A stretch of DNA of 64,000 nt, taken from Myxococcus xanthus. GTDB lineage: Bacteria; Myxococcota; Myxococcia; Myxococcales; Myxococcaceae. This document shows, one piece after another, positions 42,675 through 50,908 of this stretch; within the stretch, counting starts at the first letter, position 1, and every line of letters begins with the position of its first letter. A program made the position numbers and the translations under genes. The stretch lies in contig NZ_FNOH01000004.1 of the NCBI RefSeq assembly GCF_900106535.1, positions 1 to 64,000 on the forward strand, written 5' to 3'. The notes beneath the pieces were generated by a model. The model saw only the letters and a program-made list of their open reading frames with translations, did not search any database and was not told the DNA's origin.

Positions 42675-43853
42675 TCACGGCTGCCCGCCGAGCCACGGGC
42701 CCCACTGGACGATCCGACTGCCGCCCGCGAACTCACGCTGCCCCCCGGGGCCCACGCGCTCGGAGCCGCTGGAGAGCGACTGGAAGCGCGCTTCATACGG
42801 CAGGCCCGCGAGCCCCGGCGCCCAGGGCTCCGCCGCGTAGGTGTCCATGAAGACGTGCTGCGTGCCCTCCAGGTCCTCCGTGCGCTGCTCCGTGATGGAG
42901 GGCACGTTCCGGTCTCCCACGGTGAAGGTGCCACGGGCGCCGTCCTTGGAGGGAGGCCACTCGCCTGACACCAGCGCCTCCCAAGGAAGGCCCATCACCA
43001 CCTCCTCCAGGGACTCAGGCTCCGCCTTGGAGAAGTCGGCGCACGGCTCGCTCCCAGTGCCCAAGGGGCCCTCCGCGCGCAGGATGTAGCCGCGCTCCGC
43101 GGTGAAACACACGCGCAGCACCTCGTGCGTGGGCGCCATGTCCACCTTCCTGTCGTAGTACGCGCCGGGCCCCAGGGGCCGCTCCAGCGCGGGCACGGGG
43201 GCGCTGGCCCCGGTGGAGCCCTCCTGGAACTCACGCAGCGACAGCCTGATGCCGCCCGGCGTCCGGAACCCGGCGGACTCCGTGCTGGCCTCCAGCAGGC
43301 CGCGCGTCAGGTAGAGCAATGCCGAATCATTGGCATACACGCGCGTGCGCAGCGGACCGTCCACGGGCCGTTGATCGCTGACATAGCGAGTGGCCTCCCA
43401 GTTGCGCCCGGAGAAGGAAGGACGCTCCGCCGTCACCTGCCCTGGACGCGGCACGTCCAGCGAGCGCGTCATGTCCGAGCGCACGGGAACCACCAGGTCC
43501 CGCGCCAGCCGCGTCTGCGTCAACGGATTTCCCGCCGCGTCCGTGAAGGCCACCCGCACATAGACCCAGGGCTGCTGGACGGACACGACATCCAGCGTCA
43601 ACTGGCCGTCGAGCGTGCGCGCGGCGTCAGCCGCACGGGGGGTCGGGCCCTGGGTCGCGGAGAAGGCATAGGTGACGCGATCGCCCACGCGGGCACGCTT
43701 CCAGGCCTCCGCGGCCTGCTGAGAAGTGGCGGTCTGGCTCTGAGCGTCGATGGGCGAGGGATTGCTCGACATCGTGCCCCCACAGCCAGAAAGGAACGAC
43801 AGGGCCGCGCCCAGCAGCGCGGCGACAGGACAGGTGACGTGGCGCATTTGCAT
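42675..43853 (-). CDS. Lipoprotein of unknown function
   Basis: 392 aa from ATG 43853; an in-frame ATG at 43847 is equally possible. The lipobox is clear (ALLGAALSFLSGCGG). The mature part is rich in beta-type sequence, with WKRARVGDRVTYAFSATQGP early and paired Cys residues in VCFTAERGY and EPCADF. No domain recognised. A perfect palindrome lies 8 bp upstream of the start codon, suggesting tight regulation. Confidence 0.8.
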   Translation of the reverse strand: MQMRHVTCPVAALLGAALSFLSGCGGTMSSNPSPIDAQSQTATSQQAAEAWKRARVGDRVTYAFSATQGPTPRAADAARTLDGQLTLDVVSVQQPWVYVRVAFTDAAGNPLTQTRLARDLVVPVRSDMTRSLDVPRPGQVTAERPSFSGRNWEATRYVSDQRPVDGPLRTRVYANDSALLYLTRGLLEASTESAGFRTPGGIRLSLREFQEGSTGASAPVPALERPLGPGAYYDRKVDMAPTHEVLRVCFTAERGYILRAEGPLGTGSEPCADFSKAEPESLEEVVMGLPWEALVSGEWPPSKDGARGTFTVGDRNVPSITEQRTEDLEGTQHVFMDTYAAEPWAPGLAGLPYEARFQSLSSGSERVGPGGQREFAGGSRIVQWGPWLGGQP

Positions 43854-43860
43854 ATGCGAC

Positions 43861-43883
43861 TGAATACACCGACAGTGTATTCA
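43861..43883. promoter_or_regulatory. Perfect 9-bp-arm palindrome directly upstream of the lipoprotein start
   Basis: TGAATACAC (43861-43869), CGACA, GTGTATTCA (43875-43883). It is AT-richer than its surroundings and ends 7 bp from the ATG of the minus-strand lipoprotein gene, where it would cover the ribosome-binding region in RNA or act as an operator in DNA. No regulator gene sits next to it. Confidence 0.6.
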
Positions 43884-44280
43884 CGCGCACCTCTCGTCAG
43901 AGGGAAGTGTCCTTTCCCAGCCCATTACAGGGTCGTAGTTTGTTTTCACTTGAGTCAGATCATGCCTGGGGTGTCTTTGCCCCATGGGGCAGGTGACCGA
44001 TAACCAGACATCACTGTGCGGTTTCGAAACGCCCGACCATATCCATGGAACCCGAAGCAATCACGCGGGTTTGCGGCGACTGGCGTCAACTCTATTTACG
44101 CGCCCGTGACGCGGGCCTGGAGCGCAGATACTCCACGCTAGTCAACTATTCCTTGTTTCTCTCTCTGCGGGACTCATTGGCCTACCATTTGCTCAAGGGC
44201 CGGGACGCGTCTCGCCGCGGCTGGTGGATACCAGGCGGACGGCGCGTCCCCCCGCAGTCAAAACGGACGAGGAATCTCCG
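43884..44280. other. Divergent intergenic region upstream of the metalloprotease gene
   Basis: 397 bp between two divergently transcribed lipoprotein genes. It is less GC-rich than the genome and includes a 14-bp palindrome TGCCCCATGGGGCA at 43978-43991. The short open frame at 44045-44329 overlaps the protease start and has no protein-like features. It probably holds promoters for both flanking genes. Confidence 0.45.
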
Positions 44281-45078
44281 ATGCCCATGTTCAAGAAGAT
44301 GTTCAAGGGAGCTGCAGTCCTCGCGGTGACCGGTAGCATGATGCTGACGGGCTGCGGCACTGACGTGCAGGCCGATTCGCAGCACGAGCAGGATGAGATC
44401 ATCTCCAACCTGGTCGAGGCCGGCTTCCCGGCGGACGACATCCTGCTCTCCGACGGCCAGGTGTACGTGGGTCGCGACGCGCACGTGACGCTCGAGGCGT
44501 CCCGCGAGATGCTCCAGACGGACCTGAAGACGCAGGAGCAGTACCGCACGACGAACCTCGTCGCCGCCTCCATCACCCGCATCTGCATCGTCCCGAACTC
44601 CGCGTACGCCGCCAACACCACGCTGATGTCCGCCCTGGACCGGGCGATCGCCAACTACAACGCGCTGGGCCTGTCGTTCACCATGCAGCGCGGCGGCTCC
44701 GGCTGCAGCGCGACCATCTCCGCACGCACCATGTCCGGCGCTGGCGGCTCGGCGGGCTTCCCCTCCGGCGGCCGTCCCTACGGCATCATCAACATCGGCA
44801 CCGGCACGGCCACCTACGGCGTGGCCGTGGTCGAGCACGTCGTGACCCACGAGCTGGGCCACGCCGTGGGCCTGCGCCACTCTGACTACTACAACCGCAG
44901 CATCAGCTGCGGCGGCGCGGCCACCAACGAAGGCACCGCGGGCGTTGGCGCCATCCACATCCCGGGCACGCCGACCACGGCCACCCGCGGCGGCTCGCTC
45001 ATGAACTCCTGCTTCGGCTCGTCCGAGACGGGTAACTTCAAGAGCTCCGACGTCACGGCGCTCCAGTACCTGTACTGA
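44281..45078 (+). CDS. Zinc metalloprotease lipoprotein (M57/HEIGH-type)
   Basis: 265 aa. The start ATG 44281 gives a classical lipoprotein signal (FKKMFKGAAVLAVTGSMMLTGC). A propeptide-like region (about 30-85) precedes a catalytic domain of the myxobacterial M57 type with the metzincin-like HELGHAVGLRH motif (H190, E191, H194, H200), followed by a region with Cys in SISCGG and a Met in SLMNSCFG that may form the Met-turn. It probably degrades proteins at the cell surface. It is followed 3 bp later by a serine protease gene, so the two are cotranscribed. Confidence 0.9.
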   Translation: MPMFKKMFKGAAVLAVTGSMMLTGCGTDVQADSQHEQDEIISNLVEAGFPADDILLSDGQVYVGRDAHVTLEASREMLQTDLKTQEQYRTTNLVAASITRICIVPNSAYAANTTLMSALDRAIANYNALGLSFTMQRGGSGCSATISARTMSGAGGSAGFPSGGRPYGIINIGTGTATYGVAVVEHVVTHELGHAVGLRHSDYYNRSISCGGAATNEGTAGVGAIHIPGTPTTATRGGSLMNSCFGSSETGNFKSSDVTALQYLY

Positions 45079-45081
45079 GTC

Positions 45082-45909
45082 ATGGCGCGACACCCCACAG
45101 ACTTCCACCTGACGCTGTGGGGTTCGCTCCTCGCTGGGACCGTCTTCCTGGGCCTCACCGCCTGCGGAGGACGGTCCGAGCCGGCCGAGCCTGCGGTCTG
45201 TGAGCCACCCGCCAGTCCGGAGGTTCGTGCTTTCGCGCAGTGCGGTCCGACGCTCGACTTCACCCCCATCAACAGCTACGTCGGCGAGCTCTCGGACATC
45301 ATCCAGGACCGGGAAGACGCCGTCGTGCTCATTGACGGGCGCTGCACCGGAACGCTGATTCAAGCAAGCGCGGGCCCCGTGGTGCTCACCGCGGGCCACT
45401 GTGTCAACCTCGGGGACATCCCGCTGATTGTCTTCAACTTCGAGGACGACGCGGACGGCGACCCTTTGATTACGGAGGGCACCGTCATCGAGCAGTCGAT
45501 GGAGCCGGACTACGCGCTCATCCAGCTCGACGTCCTCCCGGATGTCACGCCCATCCCGCTGACGGCCCAGGCCACCGAGCAACTGGCCATCATCCAGCAC
45601 CCTCGCGGACGCCCCAAGGTCATCGCCGAGGGCCGTTATCTGGACGCGTGCAACAACCTCATCTTCTACGGGGACCTGGACACGCTGGTCGGCAGCTCCG
45701 GCGCGGGCGTACTCAACCAGCAAGGGCACCTGCTGGGCGTCCACACCGACGGAGACTGTGAGGTCAACGGCCGGGGCTCCAACCGGGGCGCGCCCGCGGA
45801 AGTCATCGTCGAAGCCTCCGCGTATCTGCAAATCGAAGACATCGCCGTGCCGTCCACTGCGACTCGCACGAAGGGGGCGGACGCCCCATCCGCGCGGCTC
45901 GCGCCCTGA
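45082..45909 (+). CDS. Trypsin-like serine protease lipoprotein
   Basis: 275 aa. The lipobox is FLGLTACGG. The catalytic triad of the chymotrypsin fold is visible: H106 in LTAGHCV, D143 in EPDYALIQL, and S206 in VGSSGAGVL. Cys residues in DGRCTG and TAGHC could form the usual disulfide. It is coupled to the M57-type metalloprotease upstream, suggesting a joint role in extracellular proteolysis or activation of one protease by the other. Confidence 0.88.
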   Translation: MARHPTDFHLTLWGSLLAGTVFLGLTACGGRSEPAEPAVCEPPASPEVRAFAQCGPTLDFTPINSYVGELSDIIQDREDAVVLIDGRCTGTLIQASAGPVVLTAGHCVNLGDIPLIVFNFEDDADGDPLITEGTVIEQSMEPDYALIQLDVLPDVTPIPLTAQATEQLAIIQHPRGRPKVIAEGRYLDACNNLIFYGDLDTLVGSSGAGVLNQQGHLLGVHTDGDCEVNGRGSNRGAPAEVIVEASAYLQIEDIAVPSTATRTKGADAPSARLAP

Positions 45910-46294
45910 GTGCCAGAACGGTGCGAGTTGTCACCGGTCCGCGGCAGGCGTTGGAGCCCCCGGGTGCGCCCATGCCGTCCGGGCCGCTGTCGACCACCTC
46001 GTGTCACTCCACTCACGATACGGACTCCACGAGGCGAACGAGCGGCCAGCCGCTCGCTCGCGGCGTCTGGCGCCCAGGATGAGCCCGCGTTGCCACGGCA
46101 CGCCGTGCCCCTCATCCGCACGCCTCACCGCGCCATCGCGTCGTCGGGCAGACGAGCAAAAGGCTCCTGCTGTTTGAACGCCAATCAAGCAGCGGCGCCC
46201 ACACCTCGATGTCACTCGACGCGCTCTGCGCGACATGCGAGACGCTGGCGCGAGCCGAGGCATTGCCGCGCCCGCCTCTCGGAGTCGACGCACC
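45910..46294. other. Intergenic stretch before the MATE gene
   Basis: 385 bp with overlapping open frames on both strands but no recognisable protein. It presumably contains the promoter of the MATE gene. I see no clear consensus site or terminator hairpin. Confidence 0.4.
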
Positions 46295-47707
46295 ATGGAA
46301 GTCGCAGCATCCCCGAATGCCGATCCACACGGCGCACCGTCGCTGGGGCTGTTCCGGCTCACGTGGCCCATCTTCCTGGAGCTGCTGCTCTTCATGATGA
46401 TGGGCACGGCGGACACGCTGATGCTCAGCGGCGTGTCGGATGACGCCGTCGCCTCGGTGGGCGTCGTCAATCAGTACGTCTTCATCTGCATCCTCATCAT
46501 GGAGGTCGTGGGTCACGGCGCGGCCATCGTCGTGGCCCAGTACCTGGGCGCGCGCAGGCAGACAGAGGCCGCGCGCATCTCCGCCATCGCCGTCACCCTG
46601 AACCTCGCGCTCGGCATCACCGTCAGCGCGGGGCTGCTGCTCAGCGGGGATGCCATCCTGGGCGGGATGAACCTTCAGGGCCACATGCTGGCGTACGCCA
46701 AGACGTACCTGCACATCGTCGGCGGCTTCCTGTTCATCCAGGCCCTCATCAACGTCTTCGCCGGGCTGCTGCGCACCTACGGCTTCACGCGCGCGTCCAT
46801 GTTCGTCTCGCTGGGAATGAACGTGCTGCACGTGGGTGGCAACTACGTGCTCATCGCCGGCCACTTCGGCTTCCCCGCGATGGGCGTGGCGGGCGCCGCC
46901 ATCTCCACCGTCGTGAGCCGGGCCATCGCGCTGGGCGTCTTCGTCTACGTCCTGTACCGGGTGATGCCGGTGAAGATGGCGCCGCGCGACTACGTGACGT
47001 TCTCCAAGGACTACGTCCGCAAGATTCTCAAGGTCGGCCTGCCCTCCGCCTTCGAGCAGGCCACGTACCAGGGCTGCCAGACGGTGTTCCTGTACTACGT
47101 GACGTTCCTGGGCGCGGTGGCGCTGGCGTCCCGGCAGTACGCACACGCCATCTCCCAGTATGTCTTCCTGTGCAGCCTGGCCATTGGCATGGGGACGTCC
47201 ATCATCGTGGGCAGGCTGGTGGGCGCCAACCGCGCCGACGACGCGTACCAGCAGGCCCTGCGCAGCCTGAAGTGGGGCCTGGCCATCACCCTGGTCGTGG
47301 ACGTGGCCGTCGTCCTCCTCCGCGTCCCCATCGTCTCGCTCTTCACCGAGAACGCCGACATCGTCCGGCTGACAGCGCAGGTCATCGTCATCGGGCTCGC
47401 GCTGGAGACGGGGCGCTGCTTCAACCTGGTGCTCATCAACGCCCTGCGCGCCGCGGGTGACGCGACATTCACCGTCTACATGGGCATCGCGTCCATGGTC
47501 TGCATGAGCCTGCCGCTGGGCTACTACCTCGTCTTCCACATGGGCCTGGGACTGGCCGGCGTGTGGATGGCGGTGGCCGCGGATGAATGGGTGCGCGGCA
47601 TCACCATGTGGCTGCGCTGGAAGAGCCGCGCCTGGGAGAAGCAGGTCCTGGTCTCCCTCGACGCGGAGACGGAGGCGGAGGCCGCGCCCGTCGCAGCGCA
47701 CGCCTGA
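46295..47707 (+). CDS. MATE-family multidrug efflux transporter
   Basis: 470 aa from ATG 46295, with the dozen hydrophobic segments expected for the family. Typical features are FRLTWPIFLELLLFMMMGTADTLML in the first helices (two conserved short stretches), VAQYLGARRQTEAARIS, GFLFIQALINVFAGLLRTYGFT, the repeat in the second half GMGTSIIVGRLVGANRADDAYQQA, and LRAAGDATFTVYMG. It exports cationic drugs or metabolites using Na+ or H+ gradients. It lies some distance from the biosynthetic operon, so a role in exporting that product is only a possibility. Confidence 0.92.
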   Translation: MEVAASPNADPHGAPSLGLFRLTWPIFLELLLFMMMGTADTLMLSGVSDDAVASVGVVNQYVFICILIMEVVGHGAAIVVAQYLGARRQTEAARISAIAVTLNLALGITVSAGLLLSGDAILGGMNLQGHMLAYAKTYLHIVGGFLFIQALINVFAGLLRTYGFTRASMFVSLGMNVLHVGGNYVLIAGHFGFPAMGVAGAAISTVVSRAIALGVFVYVLYRVMPVKMAPRDYVTFSKDYVRKILKVGLPSAFEQATYQGCQTVFLYYVTFLGAVALASRQYAHAISQYVFLCSLAIGMGTSIIVGRLVGANRADDAYQQALRSLKWGLAITLVVDVAVVLLRVPIVSLFTENADIVRLTAQVIVIGLALETGRCFNLVLINALRAAGDATFTVYMGIASMVCMSLPLGYYLVFHMGLGLAGVWMAVAADEWVRGITMWLRWKSRAWEKQVLVSLDAETEAEAAPVAAHA

Positions 47708-47716
47708 GCCGCGTGC

Positions 47717-48097
47717 TCAGCCGGTGACGACGATGCCGTCACGCACCGTCACCGGCCACGGCGTGAGTCGCCCGCCCGAACACGGCCCGCCCACGCACAG
47801 CCCGTCCTCCACCTGGAACAGAGCCCCGTGCCAGGCACAGACGATGAGCCCCTTGTCCGGCGTCAGGTAGCGGTCCAGTTCGCGCGCGAGCGGCAGACCC
47901 GCGTGGGGACACCGGTCCACGTAGCCGTGGACCGCGTCACCCTTGCGCACCAGGAAGCCGTGGAAGAAGGCGTCCCCAATCTGGAGGACGAGGTTGCGCG
48001 CCCCGGGGTCCTCCAGGGCGCTCACCGGGAGCAGCTTCACGTTGGCCGGCGTCGACCAGACGCGCTTGCGCCCCGCCGTCTCCCCCCCCGTGCTCAC
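47717..48097 (-). CDS. Rieske [2Fe-2S] ferredoxin-like protein
   Basis: 126 aa from a GTG at 48097. It has the Rieske ligand pattern CPHAGLPL and CAWHGALF (Cys-X-His ... Cys-X-X-His), typical of small soluble Rieske ferredoxins. It starts 7 bp after the hmgA stop, making the operon hppD-hmgA-Rieske. It may supply electrons to, or keep reduced, the iron dioxygenases of the pathway; this is inferred from position only. Confidence 0.85.
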   Translation of the reverse strand: MSTGGETAGRKRVWSTPANVKLLPVSALEDPGARNLVLQIGDAFFHGFLVRKGDAVHGYVDRCPHAGLPLARELDRYLTPDKGLIVCAWHGALFQVEDGLCVGGPCSGGRLTPWPVTVRDGIVVTG

Positions 48098-48104
48098 GCG
48101 GCCC

Positions 48105-49442
48105 TCAAGGCAACTTCGCCTTCTGGAAGCCCGCCCAGCACGCGTCGTAGTCCTGCTGGAGCGCGGGCGTCTCCATGGCGAAGCGCGTGGGACGGATGAC
48201 CCAGCGCGACTCGAACATGAAGGCCAGCGTGTCCTTGATTTTGTGAGGCTTCAGGTCCGCCTGGATGGCCTGCTCGTAGCTGGTCCGGTCCGGGCCATGG
48301 CCGCTCATGCAGTTGTGCAGCGAGCCGCCGCCCGGGGCGAAGCCGCCCGCCTTCGCGTCGTAGACGCCGTGCACCAGCCCCATGAACTCGCTCATCACGT
48401 TGCGGTGGAACCAGGGCGGCCGGAAGGTGTGCTCGGCCACCATCCACCGCGGCGGGAAGATGACGAAGTCGCAGTTGGCCGTGCCCGGCACCTCGCTGGG
48501 CGACGTGAGGACCGTGAAGATGGACGGGTCCGGATGGTCGAAGCTCACCGTGTTGATGGTGTTGAAGCGGGCCAGGTCGTACTTGTACGGCACCAGGTTC
48601 CCGTGCCACGCCACCACGTCCAGCGGTGAGTACGAATACCGCGCCGACCACAGCCGCCCCAGGAACTTCTGCACCACCTCCGTGGGCCGGTCCACGTCCT
48701 CGAAGGCCGCCACCGGCGTCAGGAAGTCGCGCGGGTTGGCCAGTCCATTGGCCCCAATGGGCCCCAGGTCCGGCAGCCGGAAGAACGCACCGTGGTTCTC
48801 ACAGACGTAGCCGGCGGCCTGGCCCTCCGGCAGCTCCGCGCGGAAGCGAACCCCGCGCGGCACCACCGCGATTTCGCCCGGCGCCACGTCCAGCACGCCC
48901 AGCTCCGTCACCAGCCGCAGCCGCCCCGCCTGCGGGACGATGAGCAGCTCACCGTCCGCGTCGAAGAACACCCGGTCCACCATGGAGCGGTTGGCCGCGT
49001 ACAGGTGGATGCTGATGCCCGCCCCTGACGCCGCGTCCCCGTTGCCCGCGTAGGTGACGAGCCCGTCCACGAAATCAGTGGGCTGGGCCGGCGGGGGCTG
49101 GGGACTCCACCGCAGCCGGTTGGGCGAGGCGGGCACCTCGTCGAAGGGCCCGCTGCGCAAGAGTCCCTGCGCCAGCGGCTGGAACGCAGGGTGGTTGGCG
49201 CTGGGCCGCAGGCGGTACAGCCACGAGCGCCGGTTCTCCCGGCGCGGGGCCGTGAAGGCCGAGCCCGACAACTGCTCGGCATAGAGGCCGAACGGCGCCC
49301 GCTGGGGTGAGTTCTGTCCCTCGGGCAGTGCGCCGGGCACCGCCTCGGTGGCGAACTCGTTGCCAAAGCCAGACAGATAGGCGCCGGGAGCCGTCTTGAG
49401 GACGCTCCCCGGCGACACCTCGGAGGAAGGCTGGGTGGTCAC
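48105..49442 (-). CDS. hmgA: Homogentisate 1,2-dioxygenase
   Basis: Opens the ring of homogentisate to maleylacetoacetate in tyrosine and phenylalanine breakdown. The 445-aa length is typical. The N terminus has the family block [13 protein letters not shown] and PEGQNSPQ. Iron ligands are expected in [16 protein letters not shown] (His and Glu) and in the later His of HGPDRTSYE. It follows hppD by 30 bp on the minus strand. The downstream steps (maleylacetoacetate isomerase, fumarylacetoacetase) are not in the window. Confidence 0.97.
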   Translation of the reverse strand: MTTQPSSEVSPGSVLKTAPGAYLSGFGNEFATEAVPGALPEGQNSPQRAPFGLYAEQLSGSAFTAPRRENRRSWLYRLRPSANHPAFQPLAQGLLRSGPFDEVPASPNRLRWSPQPPPAQPTDFVDGLVTYAGNGDAASGAGISIHLYAANRSMVDRVFFDADGELLIVPQAGRLRLVTELGVLDVAPGEIAVVPRGVRFRAELPEGQAAGYVCENHGAFFRLPDLGPIGANGLANPRDFLTPVAAFEDVDRPTEVVQKFLGRLWSARYSYSPLDVVAWHGNLVPYKYDLARFNTINTVSFDHPDPSIFTVLTSPSEVPGTANCDFVIFPPRWMVAEHTFRPPWFHRNVMSEFMGLVHGVYDAKAGGFAPGGGSLHNCMSGHGPDRTSYEQAIQADLKPHKIKDTLAFMFESRWVIRPTRFAMETPALQQDYDACWAGFQKAKLP

Positions 49443-49472
49443 CGGATTCTCCTCGCAAGCGCGGCGAGCGGA

Positions 49473-50537
49473 CTAGTCGACCTTGATGACGCCGCGGCGA
49501 ATCTGGTCCAGTTCGATGGACTCGAAGAGCGCCTGGAAGTTGCCGTTCCCGAAACCCTCGTTGCCCTTGCGCTGGATGATTTCGAAGAAGATGGGCCCGA
49601 AGAGATTCTCGGTAAAGATCTGGAGCAGCAGGCCCTCTTCCTCGCTGCCGTCGATGAGGATGCGGTTCTTGCGCATCCGCGCCAGGTCCTCGCCGTGCTT
49701 GGGGACGCGCTTGTCGACCAGGTCGTAGTAGGTTTCCAGCGTGTCCTGCAGCACCACGCCGCGCGCGCGCAGCCGCTCCACGGTGTCGTAGATGTCCGGC
49801 GTGGTGAGCGCCAGGTGCTGGATGCCCTCGCCCTTGTACTGGCGGATGAACTCTTCAATCTGCGACTTGTCGTCCTGGCTCTCGTTGAGCGGAATCCGGA
49901 TGGCCTTGTCCGGGGCGATCATCGCCTGGCTGAACAGGCCCGTGGCCTGGCCCTTGATGTCGAAGTACTTCTGCTCGGTGAAGCCGAAGATGCGGTTGTA
50001 GAAGGACGACCAGGTGCGCATCTGCCCGCGGCGCACGTTGTGGGTCAGGTGGTCCAGCGTCTCCAGGCCCACGCTGTTCTTCGCCTCGGCCGCCTCGGCG
50101 CCAGGAATCTCCTGCCAGGAGTCATAGAGCGTCCCCTTCTCCCCGTGGCGGTCCACCAGATACAGCAGGCTGCCACCGATTCCCTCCAGGACATAGGAGC
50201 CCTCGCCCAGCGAGCCCCGCTCCGGGTCCGCCGCCTTGGCGCCACGCTCCAGGGCCATCTCGTAGGCGGTGCGCGCGTTCGCCACGCGGAAGGCCATGCC
50301 GCTGGCGGACGGGCCGTGCTCCGCGCGGAACTCAGCGGCCTGCCCGGAAGCCTCGCGGTTGATGAGCAGGTTGATGCCGCCCTGCTTGTAGCGGACCAGC
50401 TCCTTGGACGGGTGCTTGGAGTACGCGGTGAACCCCAGCCGCTCGAAGAGGTGCTCCATCACCTCGGGCTGGGGGCTGGTGAACTCCACGAACTCGAAGC
50501 CATTCAGCCCAAGAGGGTTCTCTGCCGTATCCGCCAT
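49473..50537 (-). CDS. hppD: 4-hydroxyphenylpyruvate dioxygenase
   Basis: Converts 4-hydroxyphenylpyruvate to homogentisate. I place the start at ATG 50537 (MADTAENPLGLNGFEFVEF), with GGAGG upstream, giving 354 aa. Two vicinal-oxygen-chelate domains are present. Iron ligands are recognisable: His in LDHLTHNVRRG, His in IQHLALTTPDIY, and Glu in FFEIIQRKG. The C-terminal GFGNGNFQALFESIELDQ is characteristic. First gene of the tyrosine catabolism operon, divergent from the hybrid kinase. Confidence 0.97.
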   Translation of the reverse strand: MADTAENPLGLNGFEFVEFTSPQPEVMEHLFERLGFTAYSKHPSKELVRYKQGGINLLINREASGQAAEFRAEHGPSASGMAFRVANARTAYEMALERGAKAADPERGSLGEGSYVLEGIGGSLLYLVDRHGEKGTLYDSWQEIPGAEAAEAKNSVGLETLDHLTHNVRRGQMRTWSSFYNRIFGFTEQKYFDIKGQATGLFSQAMIAPDKAIRIPLNESQDDKSQIEEFIRQYKGEGIQHLALTTPDIYDTVERLRARGVVLQDTLETYYDLVDKRVPKHGEDLARMRKNRILIDGSEEEGLLLQIFTENLFGPIFFEIIQRKGNEGFGNGNFQALFESIELDQIRRGVIKVD

Positions 50538-50908
50538 GACGCCGCCTCCGTGCGTTGCTGGGGCGCGGGCCTTCACGGCCCGCGCGAGTCGCCGAAGCGC
50601 CCCCTGGTCGGGAGCGCTTCCTCTCGCGAACGTAGGGACGGCTCCCCTGCATAAAAAGTACAAAGTCCAGCCAGAGACTGTCAGGGCATTTCACAGCGCG
50701 CCGCGCCATGAATCCTCCATCAACTTCCCCTGGGGACAGGTGGCGCCCGGACGGCGGAGGGCTGTTCACGGCACGACGCTGGGCGCGACTCGAGCGCTTG
50801 CCACCCCGCTTCATCGCGATTCGGCCGAACGCATCCAGCCAGGACGCGGCAGGCTGCATCGCTAGATTACGCAAGATTACGCCCCCGCCCTGCACCCCCA
50901 CCGACCGC
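50538..50908. other. Divergent intergenic region between hppD and the hybrid kinase
   Basis: 371 bp. An AT-richer block at 50650-50690 (CATAAAAAGTACAAAG) is the best place for the hppD promoter on the minus strand. Near 50866-50883 a short direct repeat of GATTACGC occurs. The open frame extending the kinase upstream to 50708 crosses this region and is probably not translated. Confidence 0.4.

Noticed and set aside
44045-44329. 94-codon open frame upstream of the metalloprotease
   Set aside because: It overlaps the well-supported protease start in another frame and has no protein-like features.
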